DNA of 64,000 nucleotides from Aureibaculum luteum (GCF_003449015.1 NZ_QRGD01000008.1:186001-250000), one strand, 5' to 3'; positions 1 through 9,004 are shown, counted from the first letter of the stretch. Notes: generated from the letters alone by a model not told the origin. A program made the numbers and translations.

Positions 1-17
1 TACGTTAGATTAACGTA
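1..17. repeat. Short perfect palindrome at window edge
   Basis: TACGTTA, a GAT spacer, then TAACGTA form perfect 7-bp arms. It is probably the right part of an intergenic palindromic element cut by the window edge, because similar elements separate the following genes. Its function is unknown. Confidence 0.4.
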
Positions 18-83
18 TCTGTGAATGAAATATAAACTTGATGTAAAGGCGTATCAATACAAAGAAATACAGAAAATAGAATT

Positions 84-551
84 ATGAACAATCAAATAAT
101 TAAAGAATATAAAATAATCGGAATTTCCGTAAGAACAACCAATGAAAACGGACAATCGGCCAAAGACATAGAAGCAATATGGGAGAGGTTTTGGGGTGAA
201 AAAATCCAAGAACAAGTTCCGAACAAAATAAATGATAATATTTATGCCGTTTACACGGATTATGAAACCGATTTTAACGGAGCATACACAACAATAATTG
301 GATTGCCCGTAAGTTCGTTAGAAAACATACCCAAAGGTTTTGTAGCAATATTAATAGAAAAAGAAACATATAAAAAATTTGTTTCAAAAGGGAAAATGCC
401 AGAAGCTGTTGTTAATACTTGGATGGAAATATGGGGAAATAATGACTTGAACCAAACTCGAGCTTATAAAGCAGATTTCACTATTCATGGGAAAAAATAT
501 TATGATGGAGATAATGCAGAAGTAGAAACTTATATATCTGTAAATGAATAA
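84..551 (+). CDS. Cass2/GyrI-like effector-binding domain protein
   Basis: This 155-aa protein has the length and layout of a stand-alone effector-binding domain (Cass2/GyrI-like, the fold of AraC effector domains). An N-terminal strand (YKIIGISVRT) leads into an IWERFWGE helix, then a YTDYETDFNGAYTTIIG strand pair and a C-terminal MEIWGNNDLNQTRAY segment usual for the family. There is no DNA-binding domain and no signal peptide, so it is probably a cytosolic binder of small hydrophobic or cationic compounds. It stands alone, with a palindromic intergenic element after it. The family was first noted among integron gene cassettes, which suits the cassette-like surroundings. The ligand is unknown. 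Confidence 0.72.
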   Translation: MNNQIIKEYKIIGISVRTTNENGQSAKDIEAIWERFWGEKIQEQVPNKINDNIYAVYTDYETDFNGAYTTIIGLPVSSLENIPKGFVAILIEKETYKKFVSKGKMPEAVVNTWMEIWGNNDLNQTRAYKADFTIHGKKYYDGDNAEVETYISVNE

Positions 552-560
552 AGAATATAC

Positions 561-687
561 GCCTAACAATATATATAAAATAGGCAAATTTGTGCTAAAT
601 TAAAGACTTTTGGCTCGTGTCAAACTTAATGCTTATCCGAAAGTTTAGTGTTTCAAAATCGCCTACTTTTCATAAACTAACCGTTAC
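561..687. repeat. Long imperfect palindrome between genes
   Basis: The left arm (AACAATATATATAAAATAGGC, split as AACAATATATATAAAA and TAGGC) pairs with a right arm containing GCCTA and AACCGTT. An inner pair matches AAGACTTTTGG with CCGAAAGTTT. It fills most of the gap between the first two genes. A similar architecture, diverged in sequence, occurs near 3197-3345. It may act as a terminator or as a cassette boundary. Confidence 0.4.
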
Positions 688-708
688 ACAATTAAAAACA
701 AACGAAAA

Positions 709-1386
709 ATGAAAAACCTATTATTATTATTATTATTAATTCTAACAACCTCTTCTTGTAAAAACAATTCTAAAACTTCAAAAGGGAATGAAGTACTTAT
801 TGAAAACACAGATAAACAAGATCATAATAATGAATCAAAAACCTATCTGAAAACTCAAATAAATGGCAAAGAAATAAAAGAAACTTATTGTGATTTTAGT
901 GGTGGAGGTAGTACAGTATCAGGATTAATTAATGAATTGAAAATTGAATTTACTAAAGATGTTTTTGGGAAAAAGAATTTTATAATTAAATTTAATTGCA
1001 CAAAAAAAACTCTACCTCCTAAATTACAATTGGGCATATATAACATAAAAGGATTTGAAAGTGATCAGGATTATATTGAAAACAATAAAGAGGGTACTTT
1101 TTATTGTAATGATGCAATAACTATGAACGTTTATACTAATATAATTGAGAAATATCCAAATATAGATAAAGACATATTTTTATCAACTTTTGGTACCGAT
1201 TTAGTTGTAATGCCTGACGAAAAAAATAAATTCTACATAGAATCAATAGAAGAAATAAATGATGATGAGTTTTTGATAAAAGGAAACTTTCAGTTAAAAT
1301 TAATGAAATTCCCATCTAAAGAAGAGTTTTTATTCAGTTCGCAATTTAAAACTGAATATGATTATAGCTATTATTCTGGCTCTTAA
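709..1386 (+). CDS. Hypothetical lipoprotein
   Basis: The 225-aa protein starts with a short hydrophobic Leu run ending in TTSSCKNNS, a lipoprotein signal with the lipidated cysteine near residue 17. A low-complexity Asn/Lys/Ser linker follows. The rest is a single beta-rich domain containing a GGGSTVSG segment near residue 65. I do not recognise the family. It should be anchored in the cell envelope. It lies alone between two intergenic palindrome-rich stretches, with no operon partner, so nothing points to a specific function. Confidence 0.6.
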   Translation: MKNLLLLLLLILTTSSCKNNSKTSKGNEVLIENTDKQDHNNESKTYLKTQINGKEIKETYCDFSGGGSTVSGLINELKIEFTKDVFGKKNFIIKFNCTKKTLPPKLQLGIYNIKGFESDQDYIENNKEGTFYCNDAITMNVYTNIIEKYPNIDKDIFLSTFGTDLVVMPDEKNKFYIESIEEINDDEFLIKGNFQLKLMKFPSKEEFLFSSQFKTEYDYSYYSGS

Positions 1387-1578
1387 TAAAAATAAAGGTG
1401 GTTAACACCATATATAGCTTATTAGATGTTTAAACGTAATTACGGTATATTTGAATGAAAACTAAATTTTTAAACTAATAAGGGGGAAATTAAAAATTTG
1501 ACTTGTGCCAAACTGAAAAGTTAGTAACTTTTTTACATACCAAGTGCGATATAAAATACAGTCAGCATTACTTATATA

Positions 1579-2472
1579 ATGAATAAATATAAAATTATCT
1601 TACTGCTTACAATTATCTTTTTGAGTTGTAAAAATGAGACAGAAAATACTAAAATGCAATTTTTAAACGAAAAAATCCCAAACAATATACCGATTGCGTT
1701 TAAGCAAAATTTAATTCCTCATAACAAACTTATTCATAAAGGAATATTTAGTCCTGACTTACAAGAATATTATTATACCATTTCTGATAAAAACTTTGAG
1801 AAATTTGAAGTTTTCGTTATAAAGAGAAATAAAGAAAATTGGACTGAACCAAAAAAAGCTTTCTTTAGCAGTACATATAGCGAACACGGAATGAGTTTTT
1901 CGCCAAATGGAAATACGCTTTACTTCAGTTCAACAAGACCTGTTCATGTTAGTGGAGTTCTTCAAACTTGGCACATCTGGAAATCGGACAAGGTTAACGG
2001 AAAATGGAATGAACCAGTTTTTATTGATATTCAAAATTTGAGAGACAAGTTAGTTTCTCATCCTACGATTACTGCTTCGGGAGTCCTATATTTCCACACA
2101 AGTAATTTAGACTATAGTGAAATGGATATTTATCAATCAAAAAATGTGAATGGTAGGTTTGAAAATGCCGAAAAGACGTTAATATCAATGCGTTCAAAAT
2201 TAGAAAAATGTACACCCTATGTCTCACCAAAAGGAGATTACCTAATATTTGCTTCGATTGGAAACGAACTGGACTTAATGATTAGCTATAATGACGGAAA
2301 AGGTGGATGGATGAATACTAAAAAACTGAATACTAAAATTAATAATAAAGGACAAGGAAACCCATATGTAACACCTGACAACAAATTTCTTTTTTTCACA
2401 ACTGGAGAACATCTTGAAAAGAATTGGAAAGTAAAATGGGTGAATATAGAATCCGAAATAAACAATATCTAA
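1579..2472 (+). CDS. PD40/TolB-like beta-propeller lipoprotein
   Basis: A lipoprotein signal (LLTIIFLSCKNET, Cys near residue 17) precedes about 270 residues of PD40 (WD40-like propeller) repeats. Recognisable repeat cores are GIFSPDLQEYYYT, GMSFSPNGNTLYFSST, YVSPKGDYLIFAS and YVTPDNKFLFFTTG. These proteins are surface or periplasmic propellers that usually act as binding scaffolds; no catalytic residues are expected. It is a distant relative of the four PD40 genes at 16.6-22.9 kb but lacks their shared [11 protein letters not shown] block and ENLRPK end. It has no operon partner. Confidence 0.75.
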   Translation: MNKYKIILLLTIIFLSCKNETENTKMQFLNEKIPNNIPIAFKQNLIPHNKLIHKGIFSPDLQEYYYTISDKNFEKFEVFVIKRNKENWTEPKKAFFSSTYSEHGMSFSPNGNTLYFSSTRPVHVSGVLQTWHIWKSDKVNGKWNEPVFIDIQNLRDKLVSHPTITASGVLYFHTSNLDYSEMDIYQSKNVNGRFENAEKTLISMRSKLEKCTPYVSPKGDYLIFASIGNELDLMISYNDGKGGWMNTKKLNTKINNKGQGNPYVTPDNKFLFFTTGEHLEKNWKVKWVNIESEINNI

Positions 2473-2635
2473 TAACCATTACCGTATAAATTAGCAGCTT
2501 GATGTTAGTCTATTTAAGAAGCAACAGGGTTCTTCTTATCTGAAGTTCATTTACCAAGTTTAATGCCTAAAACAAGTTAGCAGATATTGATCAGACAACG
2601 ACCATAAAAATATTGAATAAAATTAAATTAGCGAT

Positions 2636-3142
2636 ATGAACAAAATAATTCTAACTTTTTTGATTGTAATTTTACTCTTAAGTTGCAACTCGAAAACTAA
2701 AAAAACTAACGATATGACAAACAAAAAAGATGAAACAGAAAAGCCAGCCTCAAAAACCGATAATACGCCAAAAGTAACTGGAATAGGAGGAATTTTCTTC
2801 TATTCTGACAATCCAGACGATACGCAGAAATGGTATGCAGAGAATTTAGGAATAGAAACTAACGATTGGGGTTCATCGAATTTTGAAAGCAGGGATATGG
2901 ACAATCCTGATGTTGTAAATTCTCTTCAATGGAAAGCATTTAAAAAAGGAGATGAATATTTTTTACCTTCTAAAAAGGAATTTATGATTAACTACCAAGT
3001 TCAAAATATCGAAGGACTTGTGGAAAAATTAAAAAAGAACGGAGTGACTGTGCTTGATAGCATCGCAACTTACGATTATGGAAAATTCGTGCATATTTTA
3101 GACAAAGACAACAATAAAATTGAATTGTGGGAGCCAATATAA
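2636..3142 (+). CDS. VOC (glyoxalase/bleomycin-resistance) family lipoprotein
   Basis: This 168-aa protein has a lipoprotein signal (LLLSCNSKT, Cys near residue 17), a charged Lys/Thr/Glu linker and then one vicinal-oxygen-chelate domain. The domain runs from GIGGIFFYSDNPDDTQKWY through NYQVQNIEGLVEKLK to ILDKDNNKIELWEP, the last strand ending in the family's usual metal-binding Glu. A lipid-anchored VOC domain is less common than the cytosolic form. A second one occurs at 27413-27907. The substrate cannot be read from the sequence. Confidence 0.78.
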   Translation: MNKIILTFLIVILLLSCNSKTKKTNDMTNKKDETEKPASKTDNTPKVTGIGGIFFYSDNPDDTQKWYAENLGIETNDWGSSNFESRDMDNPDVVNSLQWKAFKKGDEYFLPSKKEFMINYQVQNIEGLVEKLKKNGVTVLDSIATYDYGKFVHILDKDNNKIELWEPI

Positions 3143-3196
3143 ACTGACTAAACCTTGAGCGGAGTAAAAAAACAGCGTTGAGAAAGCCGAACGAAA

Positions 3197-3345
3197 AACA
3201 ACCTATATAAAAATAGCGGAAGTATTTGCTAACACAAAGGTTTTAACATTTTTGAAAAGTAGCTAAATTTTCAAATATGGCTTGTGTTTCATCCGAATAG
3301 TTAACGCCTTTTTTTTATCGCTACTCTTCAAATACAAACCGGCTT
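3197..3345. repeat. Long imperfect palindrome between genes
   Basis: It begins with AACAACCTATATAAAAATAGCG and ends with CGCTACTCTTCAAATACAAACC, the two halves containing TAGCG/CGCTA. Inner segments ACACAAAGG and GGCTTGTGT also partly pair. The layout resembles the element at 561-687 although the sequence differs. It lies between the VOC and hydrolase genes. Confidence 0.38.
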
Positions 3346-3381
3346 ATAACCTTAACTATGTTTAGTTAAAAAAAACTAAAA

Positions 3382-4269
3382 ATGAAACAAAGCCTATCCT
3401 ACTATATTACTTTATTGGTTATTAAACTAAAGGGACTTAAAAGTGATTTTAGTAAAGACCCGATTAACTATAAAAAAATTAGAAAACAAGATGTACATCA
3501 TCCGAAAGGTAAATTTTTTAAACATAATCGATTGCGGAACTTTAAAGTTTCAGATACCTCAATTACTGAAATAGGGATAGATGAAAATTCCTTTAAACTT
3601 TTGATATTCATTCACGGAGGTGCGTTTATTTCTGGTCCAGGACAACACCATTGGGATACTATTAAAGGAGTCGCTGAGCAAACAAATTATAAGATTTGGA
3701 TGTGCAATTATCCCAAAGCACCTGAAAATAAAATAACACTTATATCAGAAAATATAGATTCGGTCTACGAAATAGCATTAAAAACCTATGTACCAAATCA
3801 AATTTCTTTTATCGGAGATTCTGCAGGTGGAACTCTAGTTACAAGCTTAATGCAACGCCTAATTAAAAAGAATATTGAAATACCGAGTAAAATAATTCTC
3901 ATATCACCTGTTATGGATGCAAGCATGTCTAACCCTGAAATTGAAAAAGTAGATTACATTGACCCCATGATGTCTAAAAATGGTGTTTTGAGTGCGAAAA
4001 TAATGTGTGTCGAGAATAATGATTTGAAAAACCCAATGATTTCACCATTATACGGAAGTTTCGAAAATTTCCCTAGAACAATACTTTTTCTTGCAGAAAA
4101 TGATATTACTTATCCGGATCAAAAATTAGCAATTCAAAAACTTGTCAAAGCAAAAGTTAATCATGAAATTATTGTGGGAATGAATATGCCACATATTTGG
4201 CCTATACTACCCGTTATGAAAGAAGCTAAAATTGCCTTGAATGAAATAATTAGCATACTAAATAATTAA
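3382..4269 (+). CDS. Alpha/beta hydrolase, HSL-like esterase
   Basis: This 295-aa cytosolic hydrolase carries the hormone-sensitive-lipase signature. IFIHGGAFISGPG is the oxyanion-hole HGGA motif, FIGDSAGGTLV holds the nucleophilic Ser in GDSAG, and a C-terminal MPHIWP supplies the catalytic His. The acid is probably the Asp of ENDITYPDQ. The family hydrolyses short-chain acyl esters. The ATG is preceded by a small hairpin (TTTAGTT/AACTAAA). It is a single-gene unit in the palindrome-separated array. Confidence 0.85.
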   Translation: MKQSLSYYITLLVIKLKGLKSDFSKDPINYKKIRKQDVHHPKGKFFKHNRLRNFKVSDTSITEIGIDENSFKLLIFIHGGAFISGPGQHHWDTIKGVAEQTNYKIWMCNYPKAPENKITLISENIDSVYEIALKTYVPNQISFIGDSAGGTLVTSLMQRLIKKNIEIPSKIILISPVMDASMSNPEIEKVDYIDPMMSKNGVLSAKIMCVENNDLKNPMISPLYGSFENFPRTILFLAENDITYPDQKLAIQKLVKAKVNHEIIVGMNMPHIWPILPVMKEAKIALNEIISILNN

Positions 4270-4392
4270 CAATCATCTTCAGCTAACAATTACCGAAAAC
4301 TGAAATGAATGTGAGCTAAAATTAATTTGAAAAATTTTAACCTTACTTGTTTTCAAATGAAAACATAAGATTCTACAAAAAAACAACCGACA

Positions 4393-4977
4393 TTGAACAA
4401 TAAACGACTTATAGAATACATCAATCGTTATGTAAATTTAACACAGATCGAAAATAATCTATTATTGGAGAATACGATCCATCGAAAATATTTAAAAGGA
4501 CAATACATCGTTCAACAAGGCGACATTTGCCGTTTTGAAAGTTTTGTCATCAAAGGTTGTCTCAAAACATTTTACGTTGACAACGAGGGACAAGAACACG
4601 TTGTACTATTTGCCATTGAAAATTGGTGGACTGCCGACCTTGGTAGTTTTTTGACACAAAAACCAGCTGATTATAATGTACAATGTATCGAAGACACTGA
4701 AGTCATTCAATTCTCTAGCGACAAAATGGAATTGTTATATCAAGAAATCCCAAAACTTGAACGATTCTTTAGAATTATCATACAAAAGGCTTTTGTGGCA
4801 TCCGAAAAACGCATTGTTAGAAATTTCAGTCTTCCTGCAAAAGAAAGATATATAGAATTCAAAAAAACTTATCCGCAAATCGAACAAAGAGTTCCACAGT
4901 ATCTGATTGCTTCGTATCTAGGAATCACAAAAGAATTTTTAAGTAAAATTCGAGGTCAAATTATTGCTGAACAATAG
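4393..4977 (+). CDS. Crp/Fnr-family transcriptional regulator
   Basis: An N-terminal cyclic-nucleotide-binding jelly roll spans roughly residues 25-120 (KGQYIVQQGDICRFESFVIKG). It is followed by a winged HTH (QRVPQYLIASYLGITKEFLSKIR). The likely start is TTG at 4393; no in-frame ATG lies at the N-terminus. Flavobacterial proteins of this type often regulate an adjacent stress or redox gene. Here SnoaL-like and DoxX genes follow on the same strand. The effector is unknown, and no Fe-S cysteine set of the FNR type is visible. Confidence 0.85.
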   Translation: MNNKRLIEYINRYVNLTQIENNLLLENTIHRKYLKGQYIVQQGDICRFESFVIKGCLKTFYVDNEGQEHVVLFAIENWWTADLGSFLTQKPADYNVQCIEDTEVIQFSSDKMELLYQEIPKLERFFRIIIQKAFVASEKRIVRNFSLPAKERYIEFKKTYPQIEQRVPQYLIASYLGITKEFLSKIRGQIIAEQ

Positions 4978-5068
4978 TAATATAGATTAACCTTATTTTA
5001 TAACCTTCCTTATTTTTATTCGCTAACAAGTCATAGAACTTTGTATTATTAATTTAAACATATAAGTT

Positions 5069-5422
5069 ATGACAAGTTTATTAGAAAAAATTAGCGACCT
5101 GAACGATTTAGTGCTTCAAGGAAAAGCCATGGACGCTTTTGAGAAGTATTACCATCAAGACGTTTCAATGCAAGAAAACGATAATCCACCAACTCTCGGA
5201 AAAGAAAACAATAGAGAGCGGGAACAGGAATTTTTTTCCTCAATCGTAGAATTTCGAGGTGCAAAACCTTTAAAGGTTAGTGTTGGCGAGGGTGTCTCAA
5301 TGGTTGAATGGTATTATGACTACACTCATATAGATTGGGGAGAAAGAAACTACACTCAAGTTTCTGTTCAAAAATGGAAAGACGGTCAAATCATCTGTGA
5401 AAAATTTTACTACAATTATTAA
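5069..5422 (+). CDS. SnoaL-like/NTF2-fold protein
   Basis: This 117-aa protein has an NTF2-like (SnoaL) fold: an N-terminal helix pair ending in MDAFEKYYHQDVSMQEND, then beta strands ending in SVQKWKDGQIICEKFYYNY. Such proteins bind or isomerise small molecules, but no catalytic residues can be assigned with certainty. It lies only 11 nt upstream of the DoxX gene, so the two probably form an operon, possibly controlled by the Crp-type regulator just before them. Confidence 0.75.
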   Translation: MTSLLEKISDLNDLVLQGKAMDAFEKYYHQDVSMQENDNPPTLGKENNREREQEFFSSIVEFRGAKPLKVSVGEGVSMVEWYYDYTHIDWGERNYTQVSVQKWKDGQIICEKFYYNY

Positions 5423-5433
5423 AACCAAAAATT

Positions 5434-5880
5434 ATGAAAAACAAAATATTTAAAACAGACGATTCATACATAGGATTTATATTGAGGACTGCACTTGCAA
5501 TAGTCGTTTTTCCACACGGAGCTCAAAAACTTTTTGGTTGGTTCGGAGGCTATGGATTTTTAGGAACAATGGAATTCTTTACTGAAACGGTTGGATTACC
5601 TTGGATTATCGGATTTTTAGTAATCATACTTGAATCAATTGGTGCAATAGTATTATTAGCAGGTTTTGCGACAAGAATTGTTGCTTTCTCTTATATTCTA
5701 TTAGCACTTGGAATTACATTTACCTCTCACTTTGAAAACGGGTTCTTTATGAACTGGTTTGGTAATCAAGCTGGAGAAGGCTATGAATACTTCATCTTAT
5801 GGATTGGAATAGCGATAGCATTAACAATTATTGGAAGTGGAAAATATTCATTTGACAGGAATATGAGAGTGAACTCATGA
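5434..5880 (+). CDS. DoxX family membrane protein
   Basis: The 148-aa protein has four predicted transmembrane helices and typical DoxX features: RTALAIVVFPHGAQKLFGWF in helix 1, GFLVIILESIGAIVLLAGF in helix 2, and an insertion GNQAGEGYEYFI before the last helix. DoxX proteins are linked to quinone or thiol redox processes at the inner membrane. It is coupled to the SnoaL-like gene upstream and followed by a nested palindrome that may terminate the pair. Confidence 0.88.
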   Translation: MKNKIFKTDDSYIGFILRTALAIVVFPHGAQKLFGWFGGYGFLGTMEFFTETVGLPWIIGFLVIILESIGAIVLLAGFATRIVAFSYILLALGITFTSHFENGFFMNWFGNQAGEGYEYFILWIGIAIALTIIGSGKYSFDRNMRVNS

Positions 5881-5893
5881 AGCCTGTGCTTTG

Positions 5894-5947
5894 GTAAGTA
5901 AAAAAGCAATCGCGGTTTGGGAGCTTACTCAAACCGTTTTAGCTTAC
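5894..5947. terminator. Nested palindrome after DoxX gene
   Basis: The inner stem CGGTTTG/CAAACCG encloses a 10-nt loop. An outer stem pairs GTAAGTAAAA with TTTTAGCTTAC (one unpaired base). It follows the DoxX stop by 14 nt. A terminator role is plausible. The same nested style recurs at 60860-60935. Confidence 0.45.
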
Positions 5948-6073
5948 TATTGAATATGTTTTTATTCGAAATATAAGTGCGTTCTATTCTACTGCCACTC
6001 TTACACTAAACGTTAACAAAAATATTTTGTAACATTTTTACATTTTTTGTATCTAAATGAAAACATAAGGTAT

Positions 6074-7006
6074 ATGATGAAAAAAACAATAATATTAGTC
6101 GCATTTATATTAACAACAATTATTGCTGATTCTCAATCAATATATTCAAAAGCATTTGGTGACCCAACTAATGAACCACTAATTTATCTTCATGGTGGTC
6201 CAGGATACAATTCAATAGGTTTTGAAATTTCAACGGCTAAGAGGCTTAGTGAAAACGGATTTTATGTCATTGTTTATGACAGACGTGGTGAAGGTCGATC
6301 TCCAGATCAAAATGCAAAATTTACGTTTCAAGAAACATATGATGATTTAGATGCCATCTATAAAAAATACAACCTGGATAACGCAACCTTAATCGGGCAT
6401 AGTTTTGGAGGCGTAATCGGAACATTATACACGGAGAAGTACCCAGAAAAAATAAAATCATTAGTTCTGGTCGCAGCACCATTATCTTTACAAGAAACAT
6501 TTTCTACCATTATAAAAAGTTCCAAAAGTATCTACGAAAATAAAAAAGATAGCATCAATTTAATGTACATTGGAATGCTTGAAAAAATGGATAAATATTC
6601 TTTAGAATATAGCTCATATAGTTTTGGACACGCCATGCAAAATGGTCTTTACACACCAAAAGCTCCCTCAAAAGAAGCCTTGGTCATTTACACAAAATTA
6701 AAAACAAATCCTCTATTTGTGGCTAAAGGTGCGACAATGACCTTTCAAGCACCAAAAGGTTTTTGGGAAAATGAAAATTATACTTCAATAGATTTAACAC
6801 AAGACTTGAATGACGTACTGAAAAATAAAACTCAAGTTTTTGGGCTTTACGGGACTGAAGATGGTCTATATTCGGAAGAGCAAATTATGAAGCTCAAAAA
6901 TATTATTTCAAAACATAATTTTAAGTATATGGATAATTGTTCTCATAATGTTTTTATTGACCAACAAGATCAGTTTATTGATTCTTTAAAAGCTTGGATT
7001 TTATAA
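6074..7006 (+). CDS. Exported alpha/beta hydrolase (proline-iminopeptidase-like)
   Basis: I place the start at ATG 6074 (or 6077) rather than an upstream TTG, because it gives a compact signal peptide, MMKKTIILVAFILTTIIADS. The mature enzyme has LIYLHGGPGYNS (the HGGPG oxyanion motif of proline iminopeptidases), IGHSFGGVIG with the nucleophilic Ser, and a C-terminal NCSHNVF with the catalytic His. It is probably periplasmic. The last base of its stop codon overlaps the ATG of the next gene, so it appears coupled to the sigma-factor operon. The substrate is unknown. Confidence 0.83.
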   Translation: MMKKTIILVAFILTTIIADSQSIYSKAFGDPTNEPLIYLHGGPGYNSIGFEISTAKRLSENGFYVIVYDRRGEGRSPDQNAKFTFQETYDDLDAIYKKYNLDNATLIGHSFGGVIGTLYTEKYPEKIKSLVLVAAPLSLQETFSTIIKSSKSIYENKKDSINLMYIGMLEKMDKYSLEYSSYSFGHAMQNGLYTPKAPSKEALVIYTKLKTNPLFVAKGATMTFQAPKGFWENENYTSIDLTQDLNDVLKNKTQVFGLYGTEDGLYSEEQIMKLKNIISKHNFKYMDNCSHNVFIDQQDQFIDSLKAWIL

Positions 7007-7476
7007 TGACATTTGAAGAAATTCACAACGAATATTGGCCAAAAGTATATCGGCAGTGCATGGGGTATATGAATGATCCTGACGTAGCTAAAGATATCGC
7101 TCAAGAAACCTTTATAAAAGTATGGCAACAACTTCCTAAATTTCGAGAAGAATCTTCCATTGGTACTTGGATATTTAGAATTGCAGTGAATTCCTGCTTA
7201 CGTCAAATTAGGAAAGATAAAAAGATGCCTAAATCAGAATTTCCAAGGGAAATATTTGAAGAGACTGAATTCAACAGCGAACCTCAAGTACAATTTTTAT
7301 ACAAATGTATTTCACAACTGCCTGAAATTGAACGTATCATCATATCATTGGAACTGGAAGAATTGAAACAAAGGGAAATAGCAAAAATAGTTGGCCTTTC
7401 AGAAACTAATGTTAGAGTAAGAATACATCGGATAAAAGAAAAATTAACCAAAAAATTCCAGCAATATGAAAGATAA
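7006..7476 (+). CDS. ECF sigma-70 family RNA polymerase sigma factor
   Basis: The start is ATG 7006, which overlaps the TAA of the hydrolase gene (TAATG). The roughly 156-aa protein has sigma region 2 (VAKDIAQETFIKVWQQLPKF, with the GTWIFRIAVNSCLRQIRK helix) and region 4 (LEELKQREIAKIVGLSETNVRVRIHRIKEKL). No extension domain is present. The downstream membrane-protein gene overlaps by 11 nt, the usual layout for an ECF factor and its anti-sigma protein. The upstream hydrolase may belong to the same regulon. Confidence 0.92.
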   Translation: MTFEEIHNEYWPKVYRQCMGYMNDPDVAKDIAQETFIKVWQQLPKFREESSIGTWIFRIAVNSCLRQIRKDKKMPKSEFPREIFEETEFNSEPQVQFLYKCISQLPEIERIIISLELEELKQREIAKIVGLSETNVRVRIHRIKEKLTKKFQQYER

Positions 7477-8056
7477 CATAGACTTTAAACAGTACTGGAA
7501 TAAACAAAAAATTGAAACTCCAGCACTAGATGAACTAATAAAAAAAGCCAATCAATTTAAAACAAAAACACGCTTTAAACTAATTGTAGCCAACTTTGTA
7601 TTACTCGCCACTTGTATGATCATCAGTTTTGTTTGGTTTTATTATCAACCTACATTTTTAAGCACAAAAATTGGAATTCTTCTGTGCATTATAGCCATGA
7701 TTGTATACCTGGCTTTCCACAATACATTGAGGCCATTCCTATTTGGTAATCAACTTGAGTTAGATGCGAAAGCACAGTTAAAACAATTGCTAATTCTAAA
7801 AGAAAAGCAACGATTTCAACAAACAACCCTATTAAATGGGTATTTCATTTTACTTTCATTAGGACTAGGTCTTTATATGTATGAATATGTAGTTAGAATG
7901 ACATTGCCTTGGGCTATTTTCACCTATGGCATCGTTCTTTTTTGGATCGCTATAAATGCGTTTTATTTTAGACCAAAAACCATAAAAAAGCAACAGGCAC
8001 AATTAGATAAACTAATAGCTCAACTAAAAGACTTAAATGAACAACTAGCGGTTTAA
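7466..8056 (+). CDS. Membrane protein, probable anti-sigma partner
   Basis: A soluble N-terminal stretch of about 45 residues (FKQYWNKQKIETPALDELI) precedes four hydrophobic segments, and the C-terminus is a Lys/Gln-rich amphipathic helix (KKQQAQLDKLIAQLKDLN). The gene overlaps the ECF sigma gene by 11 nt. Position and topology suggest a membrane-held sigma-factor regulator, but I see no ZAS zinc motif (HxxxCxxC), so the role rests on synteny. Confidence 0.6.
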   Translation: MKDNIDFKQYWNKQKIETPALDELIKKANQFKTKTRFKLIVANFVLLATCMIISFVWFYYQPTFLSTKIGILLCIIAMIVYLAFHNTLRPFLFGNQLELDAKAQLKQLLILKEKQRFQQTTLLNGYFILLSLGLGLYMYEYVVRMTLPWAIFTYGIVLFWIAINAFYFRPKTIKKQQAQLDKLIAQLKDLNEQLAV

Positions 8057-8067
8057 TAAAGAAAATT

Positions 8068-8454
8068 ATGAATACAAAAATAGTAATGTCCACAAGTGCC
8101 TTGTTTATGGGGGTAATTGGAGGCGTACTTTCCTTTTTACCAAATGAAATAGCCGACTATCTATCTGTTGAACCTAATAGTATTACAATACTTTTTTTTA
8201 TGCTTATGAGTTCATTATACTTGGGATTTGGAATGCTAAACTGGATGCTAAAAGGAACGCTAATAGGAGGGATTTATAATAGACCTATTGTCGTTGGAAA
8301 TCTAATGCATTTTGGAGTTGGTGCAATTGCCTTATTCAAAGTTGTTTCTAGCATCCAGTCACATTCAGAAATAGTTATTTCGCTTACTGTGGTTTATCTA
8401 ATATTTACAATTCTTTTTTTTTATATCTTTAGAAAGAATCCGACGAAAACGTAA
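8068..8454 (+). CDS. Small four-helix membrane protein
   Basis: The 128-aa protein is almost wholly hydrophobic, with four predicted transmembrane helices and no recognisable catalytic motif. It follows the probable anti-sigma gene by 11 nt, so it is likely the last gene of the hydrolase-sigma-membrane operon. I do not recognise a named family. Confidence 0.6.
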   Translation: MNTKIVMSTSALFMGVIGGVLSFLPNEIADYLSVEPNSITILFFMLMSSLYLGFGMLNWMLKGTLIGGIYNRPIVVGNLMHFGVGAIALFKVVSSIQSHSEIVISLTVVYLIFTILFFYIFRKNPTKT

Positions 8455-8579
8455 AATTGAAAGTTAGAAACAGATTAGGCAAAGACAACAATGTTAAATG
8501 TGATACAACCTTAACAGTAATTTAAAGTATGGACTTAACTAACCAGAAATCAAAGTCAAGATTTGACAAAGAAAATCAT

Positions 8580-8993
8580 CTAATTAGATAAATGTTCTTT
8601 TTCCAACTTCTGTTGGATTGAAGAAATTAAATGTTCCCTGCTTTTAGTTGCTTGTGCTATAAAGACTTTTCCTGCTTCCGTTTTATCATCATAAAACCCA
8701 CCCCAAACAATCATATCAATTAGAATAGGTAGCATACCAATTCCCTTTTTTGTAAGACTGTATTTAAAACGTGATTTTTTTACCTCATCCTCACCTTTCG
8801 TAATGATTTCGTTTTGTTCCAACATTTTCAATCTATCACCAAGAACGCTTGTTGAGACTTTTTCGTCCGATTCCAAAAATTCGTTGTAGTGTCTTTTTTC
8901 TTTAAACATCAAATCTCTAATAATTAACAAAGACCATTTATCGCCAAAGTGTTCAAGCGTATAATTAATCGGACAATGTGAGCGTGTTTTCAT
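8580..8993 (-). CDS. HxlR-family winged-helix regulator
   Basis: This 137-aa protein has the HxlR hallmark start (HCPINYTLEHFGDKWSLLIIRDL), the wing-helix pair SVLGDRLKMLEQNEII and a C-terminal dimerisation helix. The early Cys at residue 7 is conserved in redox- or aldehyde-sensing members. It is transcribed divergently from an NTF2-like/SRPBCC/TfoX-N gene row starting at 9100, which makes those genes the likely targets. Confidence 0.9.
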   Translation of the reverse strand: MKTRSHCPINYTLEHFGDKWSLLIIRDLMFKEKRHYNEFLESDEKVSTSVLGDRLKMLEQNEIITKGEDEVKKSRFKYSLTKKGIGMLPILIDMIVWGGFYDDKTEAGKVFIAQATKSREHLISSIQQKLEKEHLSN

Positions 8994-8996
8994 AAG

Positions 8997-9004
8997 ACAA
9001 AGAT
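8997..9004 (-). promoter_or_regulatory. Probable -7 box of HxlR gene
   Basis: On the minus strand TATCTTTG fits the Bacteroidota TAnnTTTG box. It lies directly before the HxlR ATG, so the leader would be very short. No clear -33 TTG was found at standard spacing. Confidence 0.35.
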
